From Haliclystus octoradiatus (taxonomy: Eukaryota > Cnidaria > Staurozoa > Stauromedusae > Haliclystidae): a DNA stretch of 64,000 nt. Below the pieces are notes generated by a model that searched no databases, had not been told where the DNA came from, and saw nothing but the letters and a program-made list of their open reading frames with translations. The position numbers and the translations under genes are program-made. Every line of letters begins with the position of its first letter. The first letter of the stretch is position 1. This document shows, piece after piece, positions 44,113 to 55,990 of the stretch. The stretch spans positions 3,646,146 to 3,710,145 of the forward strand of contig OU744447.1 in NCBI GenBank assembly GCA_916610825.1. The letters are read 5' to 3'.

Positions 44113-47100
44113 TATACATATATATACATAAGTGATATCTATCGTTTAAACTATTTGAAAAATTATATCAATGTTTGTTTTTAATAAAATTATATATTAT
44201 ATTTATCACATCTGAGTATTATCAATTCTTAGAAGATTTCAATCCCATTCTACTCAATAGTACCTCCTCGTTCCCAAGATATCCTGGAATAATCACACGA
44301 GAGATACTGGAAATAAAAATTGTACTTATTCAATATTCAGTGATCATATTCCACATATAACACACACGCAAACGGAATAATTATATCCGAAGCAATCACG
44401 TTTGACTGCCCTGAGACTATTATTTGAATCCATATAGATTTTATAGAAAAGAGAGATAGATAGATATCAGATTCTCCATATAGTAAACATAATAATCATG
44501 TTTGGTATTATAACGAAAATGATTCGATCAATGTGATTGGTTTAGGGTTTGACGCTAAATAACTATAGCAACACTGGGTCCGAAAACACAATCGATCTTA
44601 CAATTCGAACTTCACAAATGACAATTGACAAATGAGTATTTCCAATTTGATTAGGAGTTTTCAAAAACACTTCATGAGCAAGAAAGTCTTGTAAATGCTT
44701 GTGAAAGTTGTGCTAGCTATAATACAAAGCAGTTTGCGTACAAGTTTGTATGAGATGTTGAGATTTGGCACACTCTATAGTCAGGAGAAAACTCGAAGGC
44801 GATAATTACTAGCAGAGGCGGCTCGTAATTTTCTAATCCCTAAACGAAGGGTCTTACTTTCGCGGCCTTCGAGCTTTCTCCTGAAGTGACTCGAATGGTG
44901 CTATCAGAGCATAGTTCTCGGAAAGTATGAACTATTTGGTTTAGAACATAGCCAGCCTCGATTTGTGACTTTTGGGTACGTTTTTTCAGAGCATTGTTTG
45001 ATCTTACAATCCACGATCAAGTGTGTAATTCTCCTATGTTCATGACGTCACAGGAAGAAAGCTGAGTCGAGAACTGTACGCTTGCCTTGAATTTTGAAAG
45101 CTGAGGGGAAAAATAAATATTGGGAAGTCCATATTTCTCTTCTTGAAATTACAGTAAAAGAATTGATGGTTGACATCGTTTTCTTACATAATCATGGATT
45201 CTTATCTTCAAAAAGTATTTTCTACTGTCTTGTGTATTATTTATTATGGAAGATGACTGGGAAATAGAAAGGAAATGTGTCTTACCTATAATTTCAAGAA
45301 TTTCGTAGAAGGCCGTGAACGCGAAGAAAGAATTGAAACAAAGAAAGATTTGTTGACTGAATGTTTGATAATTGCCTATTTATTACGCTTATATTAGTTA
45401 TTTATTATATAACTTTTTCGAATGTTGCTAATTTTTATTTGGAGTAATTGTTTTATTATTTGAAATTTGAGAGGTTGATTTTGTTTATGTTTTGGTTAGT
45501 TTATTGAGAGCTTTTCTTTCTATGCCAAGAATCTAATTTTTTTACCTATAGCTAGGAACTTGCGAAAATTGGTCGTAAAAGGGCGATGGGATGTATCAAG
45601 AAATAAAATTATGACATGATATGTTTCTACAGCTATCGATTCAGCAAAAGTTAGGCAAATTGTTTTTGAATTGTTAATTTATGCAAAAATATTTCAATAC
45701 ACTTTTCACATGTTTGCTTACTGGCTCGGATATTTCTCCTGGAAGCCATTTGATTTATTTTGAACAACTCATCAGTTGTTTTGTATTTTCATACATTTCT
45801 TGAAATCGGCGGAGTCAAGCTCTTTTATGCGGAAATGGCGTTATTGTGGTTAACCAAACAAATTGCAAGAATAAATCGTAGCAAATCCTTGTTAATGTTC
45901 TAGTTAAATATATTTGATGTGCATCATCTTAAACATTTACTCTGAAGTAAGATAATTTTTTTACAAAAACTTCCCCGGAAAAACTATATGCATGAAACTA
46001 TGAAATACAAATTACATAGAAACACAATTAAAATTTAACATACGGACATTTGGTTTTATTTATCGAATCTAAACTTTTTGTCTTGACAGCTCATATACTA
46101 TCGGTAGAATTGATCTTTTAATTCGACTGAAGGTCACTAGCTTGAACCAGTAGCGGTATATTGAATCTAAACCTCCTTATTATTGATTGATCACTGGTAA
46201 TTAAGATTGCAATCATTTCAAATTTTTAACAGCGTTCATATGCTGCTATGTCTGTCTCAATTGTGCATGAGCACCATTGACTCTGGATGTGTCTATACTA
46301 TATGCGATAATGTATATTATTTGGTAGTTTGAGCACTCTAGTATGATACAGATCTTTTTTTTATGTGATAGTTTTATTTCACAACCTTGACTGACTCATC
46401 TTGACCTCTCTATATACTGAAGACAGTCCCTTGTTTACTCACTGTATGTATGTATGTATTTCAACCAAATATCAATTTAGAAAATATGTACATGGTTGCA
46501 GTCATCCGTATAAGCACAAGTGCTTGTTAAATTGGATGACATACTACAAGATTTTAATTTAGTAAACATCTAGTAAACACTGAGTAGTAATGATGAAGGT
46601 TAATGGCCAGAAACAAGTACTTGTCTGATGCTAAACGCAGTCATATAAATACTTTTCACCCGTAATCTATATTCATAAAAATATGTCTTTGGTCCTTATC
46701 TATACTTATAATACCTGCTGTATACGCTATAAGCTAATACATTTGCAAAACAAATCCGATTGATATAATTTCGTATTTCATTTGTTAGGTCTAATAAGAT
46801 ATTTTATATTTTACAATAGCTATTATATTTCGAGTAATTTTCAATATTTATGATAATGTGACAGTAATCCAATGGCTATTTCTAATAGAAATATTTGCAA
46901 TCAAATTAATGGAAACACACGATAATTTATTAAATTTGAAATATTTAATTATATAATAAAACATATTTCCAATTTATTAAAATATCATTGACATGTTTAT
47001 TCACTGATTAGATATAATGCAACTATTGTTATTAATTGTATAATAACTTATCAACTTCTCGTTATACGGACAATTATCTGTCAGCCATTTCAATGTTAAG

Positions 47101-47380
47101 ATATCACAGTGATGTTTCGATTTCCTCATCTTACATGTTTACATAATTACGAGGCACAACCCGTTGTTCTTTTGTTCATTTATTTAACATTTGTGTCGCT
47201 GAGGCACCAGTACAAAACAAGACAGTTGGTCATTGGTCATGTTCAATACGCTGTGACTTGCTAATTTATGGTATTCTTGCCATAATATACGTACATCTGG
47301 TCTAACATTACCAAAATGTTGAAATCGTAATGACACAGTTATTATTTTATAACACGGTAAGACGTATACATCTGTAGTTT
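44113..47380. other. Long AT-rich region without a recognised gene
   Basis: The only clear structure is a small foldback at 44781-44886 (CAGGAGAAAACTCGAAGGC and its inverted partner GCCTTCGAGCTTTCTCCTG). Reading both strands, I see no exon with splice partners, no RNA gene and no protein motif. If the alternative-promoter idea for 39602-42726 is right, this is intronic. Confidence 0.5.
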
Positions 47381-47383
47381 ACT

Positions 47384-49778
47384 ATGATGAGACAAAATAA
47401 AACAAAAATTATTCTCATCTTTGGAATACTTGGATGTTTGCTTTTTTGGAGTGGAATAATACAAAATGCGACAAGCATCACAATTCTGCAAACAGAAAAA
47501 GGAAAAATATCAGTTAGGTATATAGATCTATTACCATAGTTTACTTTTACGTTTAAATTTAAATAATCTACTTTTAAAAACATTTCATAGGAAATTCTTC
47601 AATAATAATATTGTTTATGTAGTTACAAGTGGTGAGACTTTTTTATCTTTAGAAAAGAGTTTGTGAATAAGCTATTGATGGCTAGCGGGTTGCCATTTTG
47701 ACTTTATTAAAATTCATGTTTGGACAGCTGGGGGGATGTTTCATAAGCGGTTTGCTTCAGCCGCAGAATGTTTATCAGGCATAATCAATCTGTAATCAAC
47801 GCGTCTGTTAGACTGAGAACTTTATATTCAATAAACATATGCTAGAAAATGTTACCGTTTAAGATTTGAATACGAATTTTATTTCGTTGCCTTACCTGTT
47901 CTATATAACATTCATATTTTTGATTACATCTGTAAAGCAGTTTAATGCGCGATAATTTATACTACTTTCGGCTGAAGCGTATCATTAAGTATATAATATA
48001 TAACCTGAAAATGCATTGTTTGGACAACAAGCTAATGGGGAAGCTTAGATTTAGTTGTTTTTGGTTTTACTTAGGCTTTTTCAATACAATGATATTGTCC
48101 ATATAAAATTCCTTCATAAATTCAAAATAAGTTCTGAAGAGATGTCATAAAAATCTATTTACTTGGAAATAGAAACTGAGACCTTAGTTCATTGCAAATC
48201 TAATCGTTTTGTTCGACAAAATTAGCAATATTCTTCGAAAAGAATTTCAGAACCTTCCCAAGAAAATTTCAGAAATTTCCAAGTCAATTTCAGAAATTTC
48301 CAATATAATTTCAGGCAGTTGCAAATGAATTTCGAACTGATACTTAATTACATAACCCTGCCGATTTCATGTCAGTCATGAAGTTAATTATAGCTATGCT
48401 CGAATAAGGACAGAGGAAGTATAGTGAAATTAGCGGAAACCGGAGGATGGCGGAATTGTCGGAGAGTGACGATGATTTTGTAAATTATGTAATGGATGCT
48501 ATAAATGGGAAAATATCAACTGCCTCGCGAATCGCAGTCAACACCTGCAATCCTCTGACATCCGCAGATTTCACTGCAATGCTCCCTTTAACCGTATTCG
48601 GGGGGATATTTGTCATGAATTTATGTTTGACAGATGCGCATGAAATCGAAAGTTGCATGTAAAGTTATTATCTGTCTGAAATTGGTTTGGAACTGCCTGA
48701 AATTGGTTTGCAAATATCAGAAATTGAATTAAAACTGTTTGAAATTACTTTTAAAAGGCGTGGTACTGGAAGAAACAAGTCTTCCTATCAACTAAACATG
48801 AATTTGAACCGCTAATATGTACTGAATCTGAACCTCCCTCTTGTTCAGCTAGCAAAACGCTTGCAATAGTTAAGATTCACTGTACTGTTGATTGGGTATC
48901 ATAAGATCTAACTATACTCAACCATCTCATAAAGCTAGTTGGATTATACTGATCATATAAGATGCTGAAGTGCTTACGGTTTCATTAGCTCAGATGGAAA
49001 AGCCTTCATATTATATCATATCTGATCGACTGTGGTTCAGTTTCCGGAATGTCAATTCAGCTTAAATTTATCCAAAGCATCATATAAGTACCACCTAAGG
49101 CTGAATGATAGAATAGTCAAGAGGGAGTTACATGGTGAGTATCTGCGGCGCATCGTCGAGCATTCAAAAATCGATGCCTAAAGCCTGGTTCCCATATAGC
49201 AAATTTGCCTGCGTCGTTGCCTGCGACATTTGCCTGGGTTACAGCCGTAGACATTTAATGATTTTTTTTCTATTGTTTCGACCGGATATCATTTGTCTTG
49301 CCTGACTGATTTTAAAGTTGGAGTGTGTTCAACTTTGAAATGACGCAGGCAAGAATAGCAAATTTAAGGAAATTAGCAAATAACAGGCAAATTTGATATA
49401 TGGGGACCAAGCTTAATTGATTCGACAATTTTAGCATTCGACGCCTATCTTCTATGAAATCTTGAAATTGATTTGCAGTGTCACGGATTAATGCGGAGAT
49501 TAATACGCAGATTAATACGGAGAATTTAGCTTCATTACTCTAAACGAAACGAGCAACGACTCTGAAAACTGATATGCGATACGGCTGGATTTGGTAGGTC
49601 GATACCGAATCAATTAAATTAATACATTTATGGAAGCAGAACCTATATTAGATGAATCTCCATATCTACCATTTTCTTATGAACTCCGTTAAATAAACGA
49701 TATGTATTTGAATAAGTGAGATACAAATTGAGAAATGGGAATTATTCATGTCTTGATAACTTATGTACAGTGTTTGTT

Positions 49779-49814
<36 letters not shown>

Positions 49815-52800
49815 TGTGCGTGTGTACAAATGAAATGATCAATATAATTAATGTTTTTATATAATACATTTTTTATTTTACTCAGAGAGAAGGACGGCAC
49901 ATCCTTTGCTATAATGTGAGCGTCTACTCTATTTCTATACGTTTATTGTTTATTACTTAGGCCCTACTAGAATTACTTGCTTGATAATTTTTCTTTATCA
50001 GCTTGATGTGGTCTACATAAAAGTGATTCCTTTTTTCTTTGTAGTGATCTGTCGAATGTTATTCATATTGCCATGGTTTCATGTGGTACATACAGCTCAA
50101 ATATGGTCAATTCCATCAAATCAATCCTCTTAACAGCAGATTCATCAATTCATTTCCATATATTTACAGATGAAAAACAATATAAATTGATAGTTAGCGA
50201 AATGTTGTCACAATTCTCATTCACGTCATCACTAAAAACTAGAGCCACTTTTCACGATATAGCACTACCAAATATAATCAAAGAAAAGAATGTTTGGCTA
50301 AAGATGTTTAAACCATGTGCAGCTCTACGCTTATTTTTAACAGTAAGTTGACAAAGTTTTTATGGACGCAATGTCAGACATTCCTCATATCACAAAGTTT
50401 TCATACTCATACAATAAGTTTGCATTCAAAATCACAATGTCTACATCATACAGATAGGTTACTACTCTTAAGTCGTTATCGCTTGATCATTGATCATTTA
50501 TAAGTTACAAATATGTATTCAAAACAGGAAAAGAAGGATTCATATTGTGGTTCGATTATATTGAGAGAAAATGTTTAATTATTACAGAGTCAGAGTATTT
50601 CTGCGTGGAATTTTCGACTGACTGTTGTACTACTCATGAAAATTATTCGAACATCATCCAAAATGAGACTGAAGCTGACAAAGAATGCATTCCAGTAAAA
50701 TTCGTATAAACGTGTTTCCAATAATATAAAATGATCTGTTAGTAACATGTAAACGATTTTCGCATAAAATTTGGATGACAAAAGCAGAAGCAATTAACCT
50801 TTTACACTGACGCAGCTACTTTCATTTATTTAATAGGCAGGGTGATATCCTATTTGCTTAATTGATGAAATATTAGTGTTTGTTATTCATTTTCACCAAT
50901 CAACCAGTGACTTGTATCCATTTCTCGCACGTTAAGAACGCGATAGGTCCAATCTCATACCACGTACAATGTTTCTCGCGTGCCAAAAGCTATAATGTAA
51001 GTTCGCAGCCTCTTGCTTGTTCTTTTAATGATTCGGCACGACTTAAGCTATATATAACCCATACATGTAAACCGTTGTTGAATAAGATTAATTAAATCTA
51101 GCGTAACATGGAAACAGGCTGAACTTTATTTGATTGAAGATAATTAGATGACTGATTTCATTTATTACTGATTATAGCGAATAGCTCTATGAGAGGATTC
51201 ATAGGATTATTTTATTCTCATACGATGTCTCTTCGCAGACATGAGTTATCATCCATAAATTATTTTGTTCTTCAACAGGAGTCACTTCATGAGATAGACA
51301 CAATCATATATCTAGATAGAGATGTTCTTCTCTTGAAACCGATAGGAGAGCTTTATAAAGAAATAAAGAAATTTACCTCTCATCAAATAATTGCTGCAAG
51401 TCAGGAAAATGAAATTAAAGAGCGGTCGTCCTATTATCATTATTCAGCACATCCACATTACGGTGAAAGTGGAATAAATTCTGGTGTTTTGATTATGAAT
51501 TTAACAAGAATGAGAAAGGCTAATTTTATTCAGACAATACAGCGAATATATAGCCGTTATAGCAAGACTATTCGATATGGTGATCAAGATTTACTTAACA
51601 TATATTTTCATTCTCATCCAGGTACGTGTAAAGATTTCATATTTTATACCCGATGATTGACCATTTATTGTGGTTAGTAATAGGTAATTGCCTTACGAAA
51701 GACACTCATAAAATGTAATTTTCTATTTGTAGAAGAGTGTTGTCTCTAATCTCTAAGTGTACAGTCACTTGAGATCAATTTTAACAGATTTCACGACAAA
51801 TAATTAATAATGTGTAAAAATGATTAGAGGTATTGGGTACTTGGAAAGTACTGGGCCATTAAATTATCTCTGAACCATTCTATCGACCATCAGAAGATGG
51901 TACTCATTTGATAATTTGAGATAAAGACAAGACTGAGTTGACGGTCGGATGATTTTAAAGACGGCTGCTAAGATGTTCAAATATGCATTGGGTTAACGTG
52001 CTTGAACACAATCAATCTACGAAAACCTGGAAGGATACAGGATAATTGGATAATTGTAATGCATGTTTTACATTTGATTGCTCCAATTTCAAATTTCTTT
52101 TATGTGCCGGATTTTGATGAAATTTAAGTCACTTACAAAATATCAATATCATCATAATGAAAAGTGAGAAGGACATGGAAATTTGAGCTTTATCCTAGTT
52201 GAAATGAAATACATTTTTCTCCTCGTAAAGGAAAATCAACGGTCACATACAAAAGAAAGAATTTTAAATTCAAGATAGATTCAAACCATATTTTGGAGCT
52301 GTCTAGAGTATGTTCCTATACCTCATTTAATCAAACAAACTATTCGACCAAGTTGATTTAATCGAGTAATTGTAAATATTATTAGCGTTCAAAATTAACG
52401 TATAAAGAATGATCTGTAGTAAAATCTTGCAAGTGATTTGATTTCAATGAGAGTTACCTTGACATAAAAGGGTACCAGGTGGCACAAATTGAGTAATCAA
52501 AAATGGGAACATCGAGCGTTTATGAAAAGTAAATATTAACCCTATTTAGAGAGCTCGATATGTGTTGTAATTCCGAATGTTTTTCTTTGATATTTCAGAT
52601 ACGATCTACGTGCTCGAGTGCTCCTTCAATTATCGGTCAGATCACTTTTTTGAAGAAACCAATACATGTAAACATTCAAATAAAAATGGTATTTCTATTA
52701 TTCATGGTACTCGTGAAATTTATAGAAGAATTCCACAACATGTATTTAGCTGTGTAAGTACATCTATAGCACATTCAAGTTTCTTAAAGATTGGGGAATT

Positions 52801-52903
52801 AAGTTTTAAAAGCAATACTGAGAAATATTTCAAGCTTGGAGGATACTTAAATCCTGGTTCGTTTCAATATAAAATTGCTAAACTTATTATGGATAGCATA
52901 TGA
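47384..52903 (+). CDS. GXYLT: Glucoside xylosyltransferase-like protein (GT8), five exons, 369 aa
   Basis: Exons 47384-47517, 49886-49915, 50045-50342, 51279-51621 and 52599-52903 (stop TGA) join with phases 2, 2, 0, 1 and total 1,110 nt. Exon 1 encodes a type II anchor (residues about 9-26, KIILIFGILGCLLFW). Exon 3 starts the catalytic domain (VIHIAMVSCGTYSSNM; later WLKMFKPCAALRLF). Exon 4 has the DxD motif YLDRDVLLLKP (DRD 167-169), GINSGVLIMN (219-228) and GDQDLLNIYF (255-264). Exon 5 has NYRSDH and IIHGTREIYR (302-311). GXYLT enzymes add xylose to O-glucose on EGF repeats such as those of Notch, in the secretory pathway. It is about 70 residues shorter than the vertebrate proteins, mainly in the stem and C-terminus. 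The 30-nt exon is inferred from phase and splice signals; the others also match the family. Confidence 0.9.
48979..49600 (+). mobile_element. tRNA-derived SINE, copy 2, split by a MITE
   Basis: The head TTAGCTCAGATGGAAAAGCC (A box) is followed by CTGTGGTTCAGTTTCC (B box), then AATTCAGCTTAAATTTATCC, CTGCGGCGCATCG, the MITE at 49182-49413, and CTTGAAATTGATTTGCAGTG, TCACGGATTAATGC. The order matches copy 1 exactly when the MITE is removed. It lies in intron 1 of the GXYLT-like gene. Confidence 0.82.
49182..49413. mobile_element. TIR DNA transposon, copy 2 (232 bp), nested in the SINE
   Basis: Ends AGCCTGGTTCCCATATAGCA and, as reverse complement, AGCTTGGTCCCCATATATCA, both followed by AATTTGCCTG: about 30-bp terminal inverted repeats, the same family as 26212-26891. 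TAA occurs on both sides (49179-49181 and 49414-49416), consistent with a 3-bp TWA target duplication of the PIF/Harbinger type. The flanking SINE sequence resumes on the other side. Confidence 0.85.
49776..49824. repeat. (TG)n microsatellite
   Basis: About 20 TG units with a few interruptions (TTTGTGTG, GCGTG), about 60 bp upstream of the 30-nt exon of the GXYLT-like gene. UG-rich stretches near exons can bind splicing regulators, but nothing here shows such a role. Confidence 0.85.
51700..51960 (-). mobile_element. tRNA-derived SINE, copy 3, head missing or decayed
   Basis: The plus strand reads AGATCAATTTTAACAGATTT, then CCATTCTATCGACCATC, AGATGGTACTCATTTGATAA and AAGACTGAGTTGAC, matching the body of copy 1 on the same strand. 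The pol III boxes are not recognisable beyond about 51960. It lies in the intron between the fourth and fifth GXYLT exons. Confidence 0.75.
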
Positions 52904-55229
52904 GTGTGTCAGTATGATAATAGTAGAATCTCTCAGACAATTAAACATTGTGATCTTTTATATTCATTTATAAAACAAATTTAGAGTAGAAGTCCGAAAT
53001 ACAATTAGTTTATAACTATATGGGAGCATTTTTGTATTTACGTCCTTAACTTTGTGATTTTTCCTACTTTCCACTCGTCACGTTCGCATACCCCAGCTTG
53101 GGCGGGACTGTAAGATAAACTATTTATAAGACTACAAGTTTACAGTTATTGAATAATATTTATTACGGAATATGTTCTACTAAGCAATACAGGCAGTATA
53201 TAATTTCCAATTGATAAATTGCGTTATGGTCATAACATAATAGATATTCCTAGGTAGCCATTCCAACCCTCCTCCAACATCAATTACCATAGCATTCTGT
53301 TTATTCTTCCCCTCCAAAAAAAAAATTTTACTGTTGATCTTGAATCCCCAATACATGGTATTTGTTTTTTTTACTTTTTATCATAAAACAAATCAAGATT
53401 TCAGACTATAAAAAAGTTTTTGTCAAGTTCAGATAATGATGGTATAATTGCATTGGCCTAGATTACTGCAGTAATTTACTATCTATGAACAGAGCTTTGA
53501 CTGAAAACATGATACTTTTTTTTGAGGGAATTATCTCCTTAAAAAATTTACACATTTCTTTTTGGCTGCCTATATTTTTATTAACGTTTGTAATTGGACT
53601 GAAATTTCCGAAAATATGTATTGAACAGCTTCCTTGTCTCTTTGTAAAATTTGTGACAACTTTTATCGTTTGCACTTACAAATTCTTGTAGTAATAGTTC
53701 TTTTTGCTTTTTAATTCTCTTGCTTTGTCCTCTAAATTGAATTTTTTACCATTTTGTTTAATGCAAATCCTTTTTAAAGGAGCAAGCTCATCACTAATTG
53801 TGTAGAACACTGCTAACCATGCATAAAAACAGTCATCAATGTTTATAAAATGATGTAAAAAGAATAGAATTATAGTTACATGTTAACGTATAGCGATGAC
53901 TTTGTAAAGGACTCTTCGCAGTTGCAGGGAGAATAAAGAAATTGAATTGAAGATCAGCAATGCGAATCAATGTTATACCTGCTTTACAATTCGATGTTAC
54001 GTTTCTTAATGCCAAATCGAAAAACATTGAAATAATAAATATTAACCTTGTTGATGAGTTTATCAATTGATAAATTTAAAGTCAGCAATTAGTGAAATAA
54101 ATTCTTTAGTGATGCAGGAATTTGTATCATGTACATTATGATAATAAAATCAACCAAAATGACTGATCAGCGAATTTTAATATCAAGTCTATAACTTGAG
54201 CTGATAAAGAGTTCATTGTTACTTTTAGGAAGTTCTATTTAAATACATTTGTTCAATAACAAATCAATATAAAAATCACTTATAGGGTCAAAGGAAAATT
54301 TATCGCTAAAATAAACCAGTACACCTTGTTTTTCTATGAATTGAGAGTTGTTATCTCTTGTAATGGGTGACAATAGCCATCAAGTGACAGAAGCCCGTCA
54401 CTGACGCTATATGAGTACTATGTTTCTAATAGACAGAGGACATCACGATATAGTTGGTGCACCTAGTCCTGAATGTCAGAGAAATGACAGAGCACTTTTC
54501 CTTAACCAGAATAAGGGTGACAAATTCTCAAACCGTTTGCATCTGTGTACTGCTTCAGTCCATTCACATTCTATACGCTAGGTCCTGGATTCAGTTCAAT
54601 GTCACATATTAAAGGCATAAAATAGACAAAAGCCATATACATTCCAAATAAATGCGAATAATAGTGATTTTTTATAGTTTTAATTGGCAAGGGCTGCATG
54701 AGTACTATTGGTTTAATCATTTGCTAAATTCATGAAGGCTATATCGAGAATAATTCATTGCCGCGCGGAGATATGGGAATTTAATTTCGAGTTTTCAAGT
54801 TGACGTCTCACGAGCCAAATAGACAGCTCTGCGAGAAAAATATATTCATATCTCCAAGCGCCCATTAATTAATCTATTTGTTGTGTAAAATAATACAACA
54901 AGGATTACGCTGAGTTTCTTTGGCAAATATTAAAGGCCACTAAAATCATCAACACGTGCAGTTTCAATTCTAACTACTTCAGAGATTTCTCAAACATGAA
55001 ATAAAATAGCCTTTAATTCGAGTCTCTTTGCATTAGCAATTCCAAGAATGAAGCCTTATAGCGAATCTAAATATAGCGAATAAAGATCAGTTGAGTCATC
55101 TAAACTTATTTCTCTGTCGATAGCTTCAACCCTTTTTATGGACAAACTTTTCCGCCATTCAATATGATATTTTTACAGTGAAAATATAACTTTTTCGAAT
55201 ACGAATTTGTTGAAAGAACCTTGTACACA
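52904..55229. other. Downstream of the GXYLT-like gene, nothing recognised
   Basis: The 3' UTR of the preceding gene must begin here, but I see no canonical AATAAA within the first 150 bp. Short frames on both strands (for example 53485-53691) show no motif or splice partners. Confidence 0.45.
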
Positions 55230-55812
55230 GCAAAAACGTGAATCTTGATTCAAGAATATTTTTTCTTAAAACAAGAATTATTTTGCTTGTTTCAAGAAAA
55301 AAGGTGTTGTCCATATACCAAGAACTAGATTCTTGCTTAGAATTGATTTTCTTGAAATGAGAATCAGATTTTCTTGAAACGAGAATGTTTTTGCAAAATA
55401 TTTCTTGAAATAAGAATTAACTTTCTTGTATCAAGAACTGTTATGATGAGCACTACACTGCAGTTCTTGAAATAATAGTGAAATTCTTGAAATGAGAATA
55501 TGGTTTCTTGAAATGAGAATTTATTTTCTTGAAATGGGAATTTACTGTCTTGAAATGAGGATCTGGATTCTTGAAATGAGAATTTATTTTCTTGAAATGG
55601 GAATTTGCTTTCTTGAAATGAGAATCTGGATTCTTGAAATGAGAATTTTTCTTTCTTGAAATGAGAATATGGTTTCTTGAAGTGGGAATTTACTTTCTTG
55701 AAATGAGAATCTGGATTCTTGAAATGAGAATTTAGTTTCTTGAAATGGGAATATTTGATATATTTGCATTCTCAAAACAAGAACGTCCGAAGACTGGTTT
55801 TCTTGAAACAAG
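55230..55812. repeat. Imperfect about 21-bp tandem repeat built on TTCTTGAAA
   Basis: About 20-25 units of TTTCTTGAAATGAGAAT with variable AT-rich spacers. The left part (55230-55440) has looser copies such as TTCTTGAAACGAGAAT and palindromic TTGTTTCAAGAA. TTCTTGAA matches the TTCnnGAA core of a heat-shock element, but the simple repeat origin is enough to explain this. A minus-strand frame (55889-55584) repeating F-Q-E-S-K-F is an artefact. Confidence 0.9.
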
Positions 55813-55990
55813 AAATATGTTGAAATATGATGAACGTTAAAATATATGATTAATTGACGGTTGGAATAGAGACTAAATAGAAACCACAATGAGGAAAATG
55901 AATAGGTTTAAATGATTTAATCAAACAAGAAGAAACAATAACGATAAGATGAGATAACAATATAACAAACGATATTCTATTAAAATAATA

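Noticed and set aside
55584..55889. Minus-strand Q/F-rich repetitive protein
   Set aside because: It follows the TTCTTGAAA tandem repeat exactly, so the amino-acid periodicity is a by-product of the DNA repeat.
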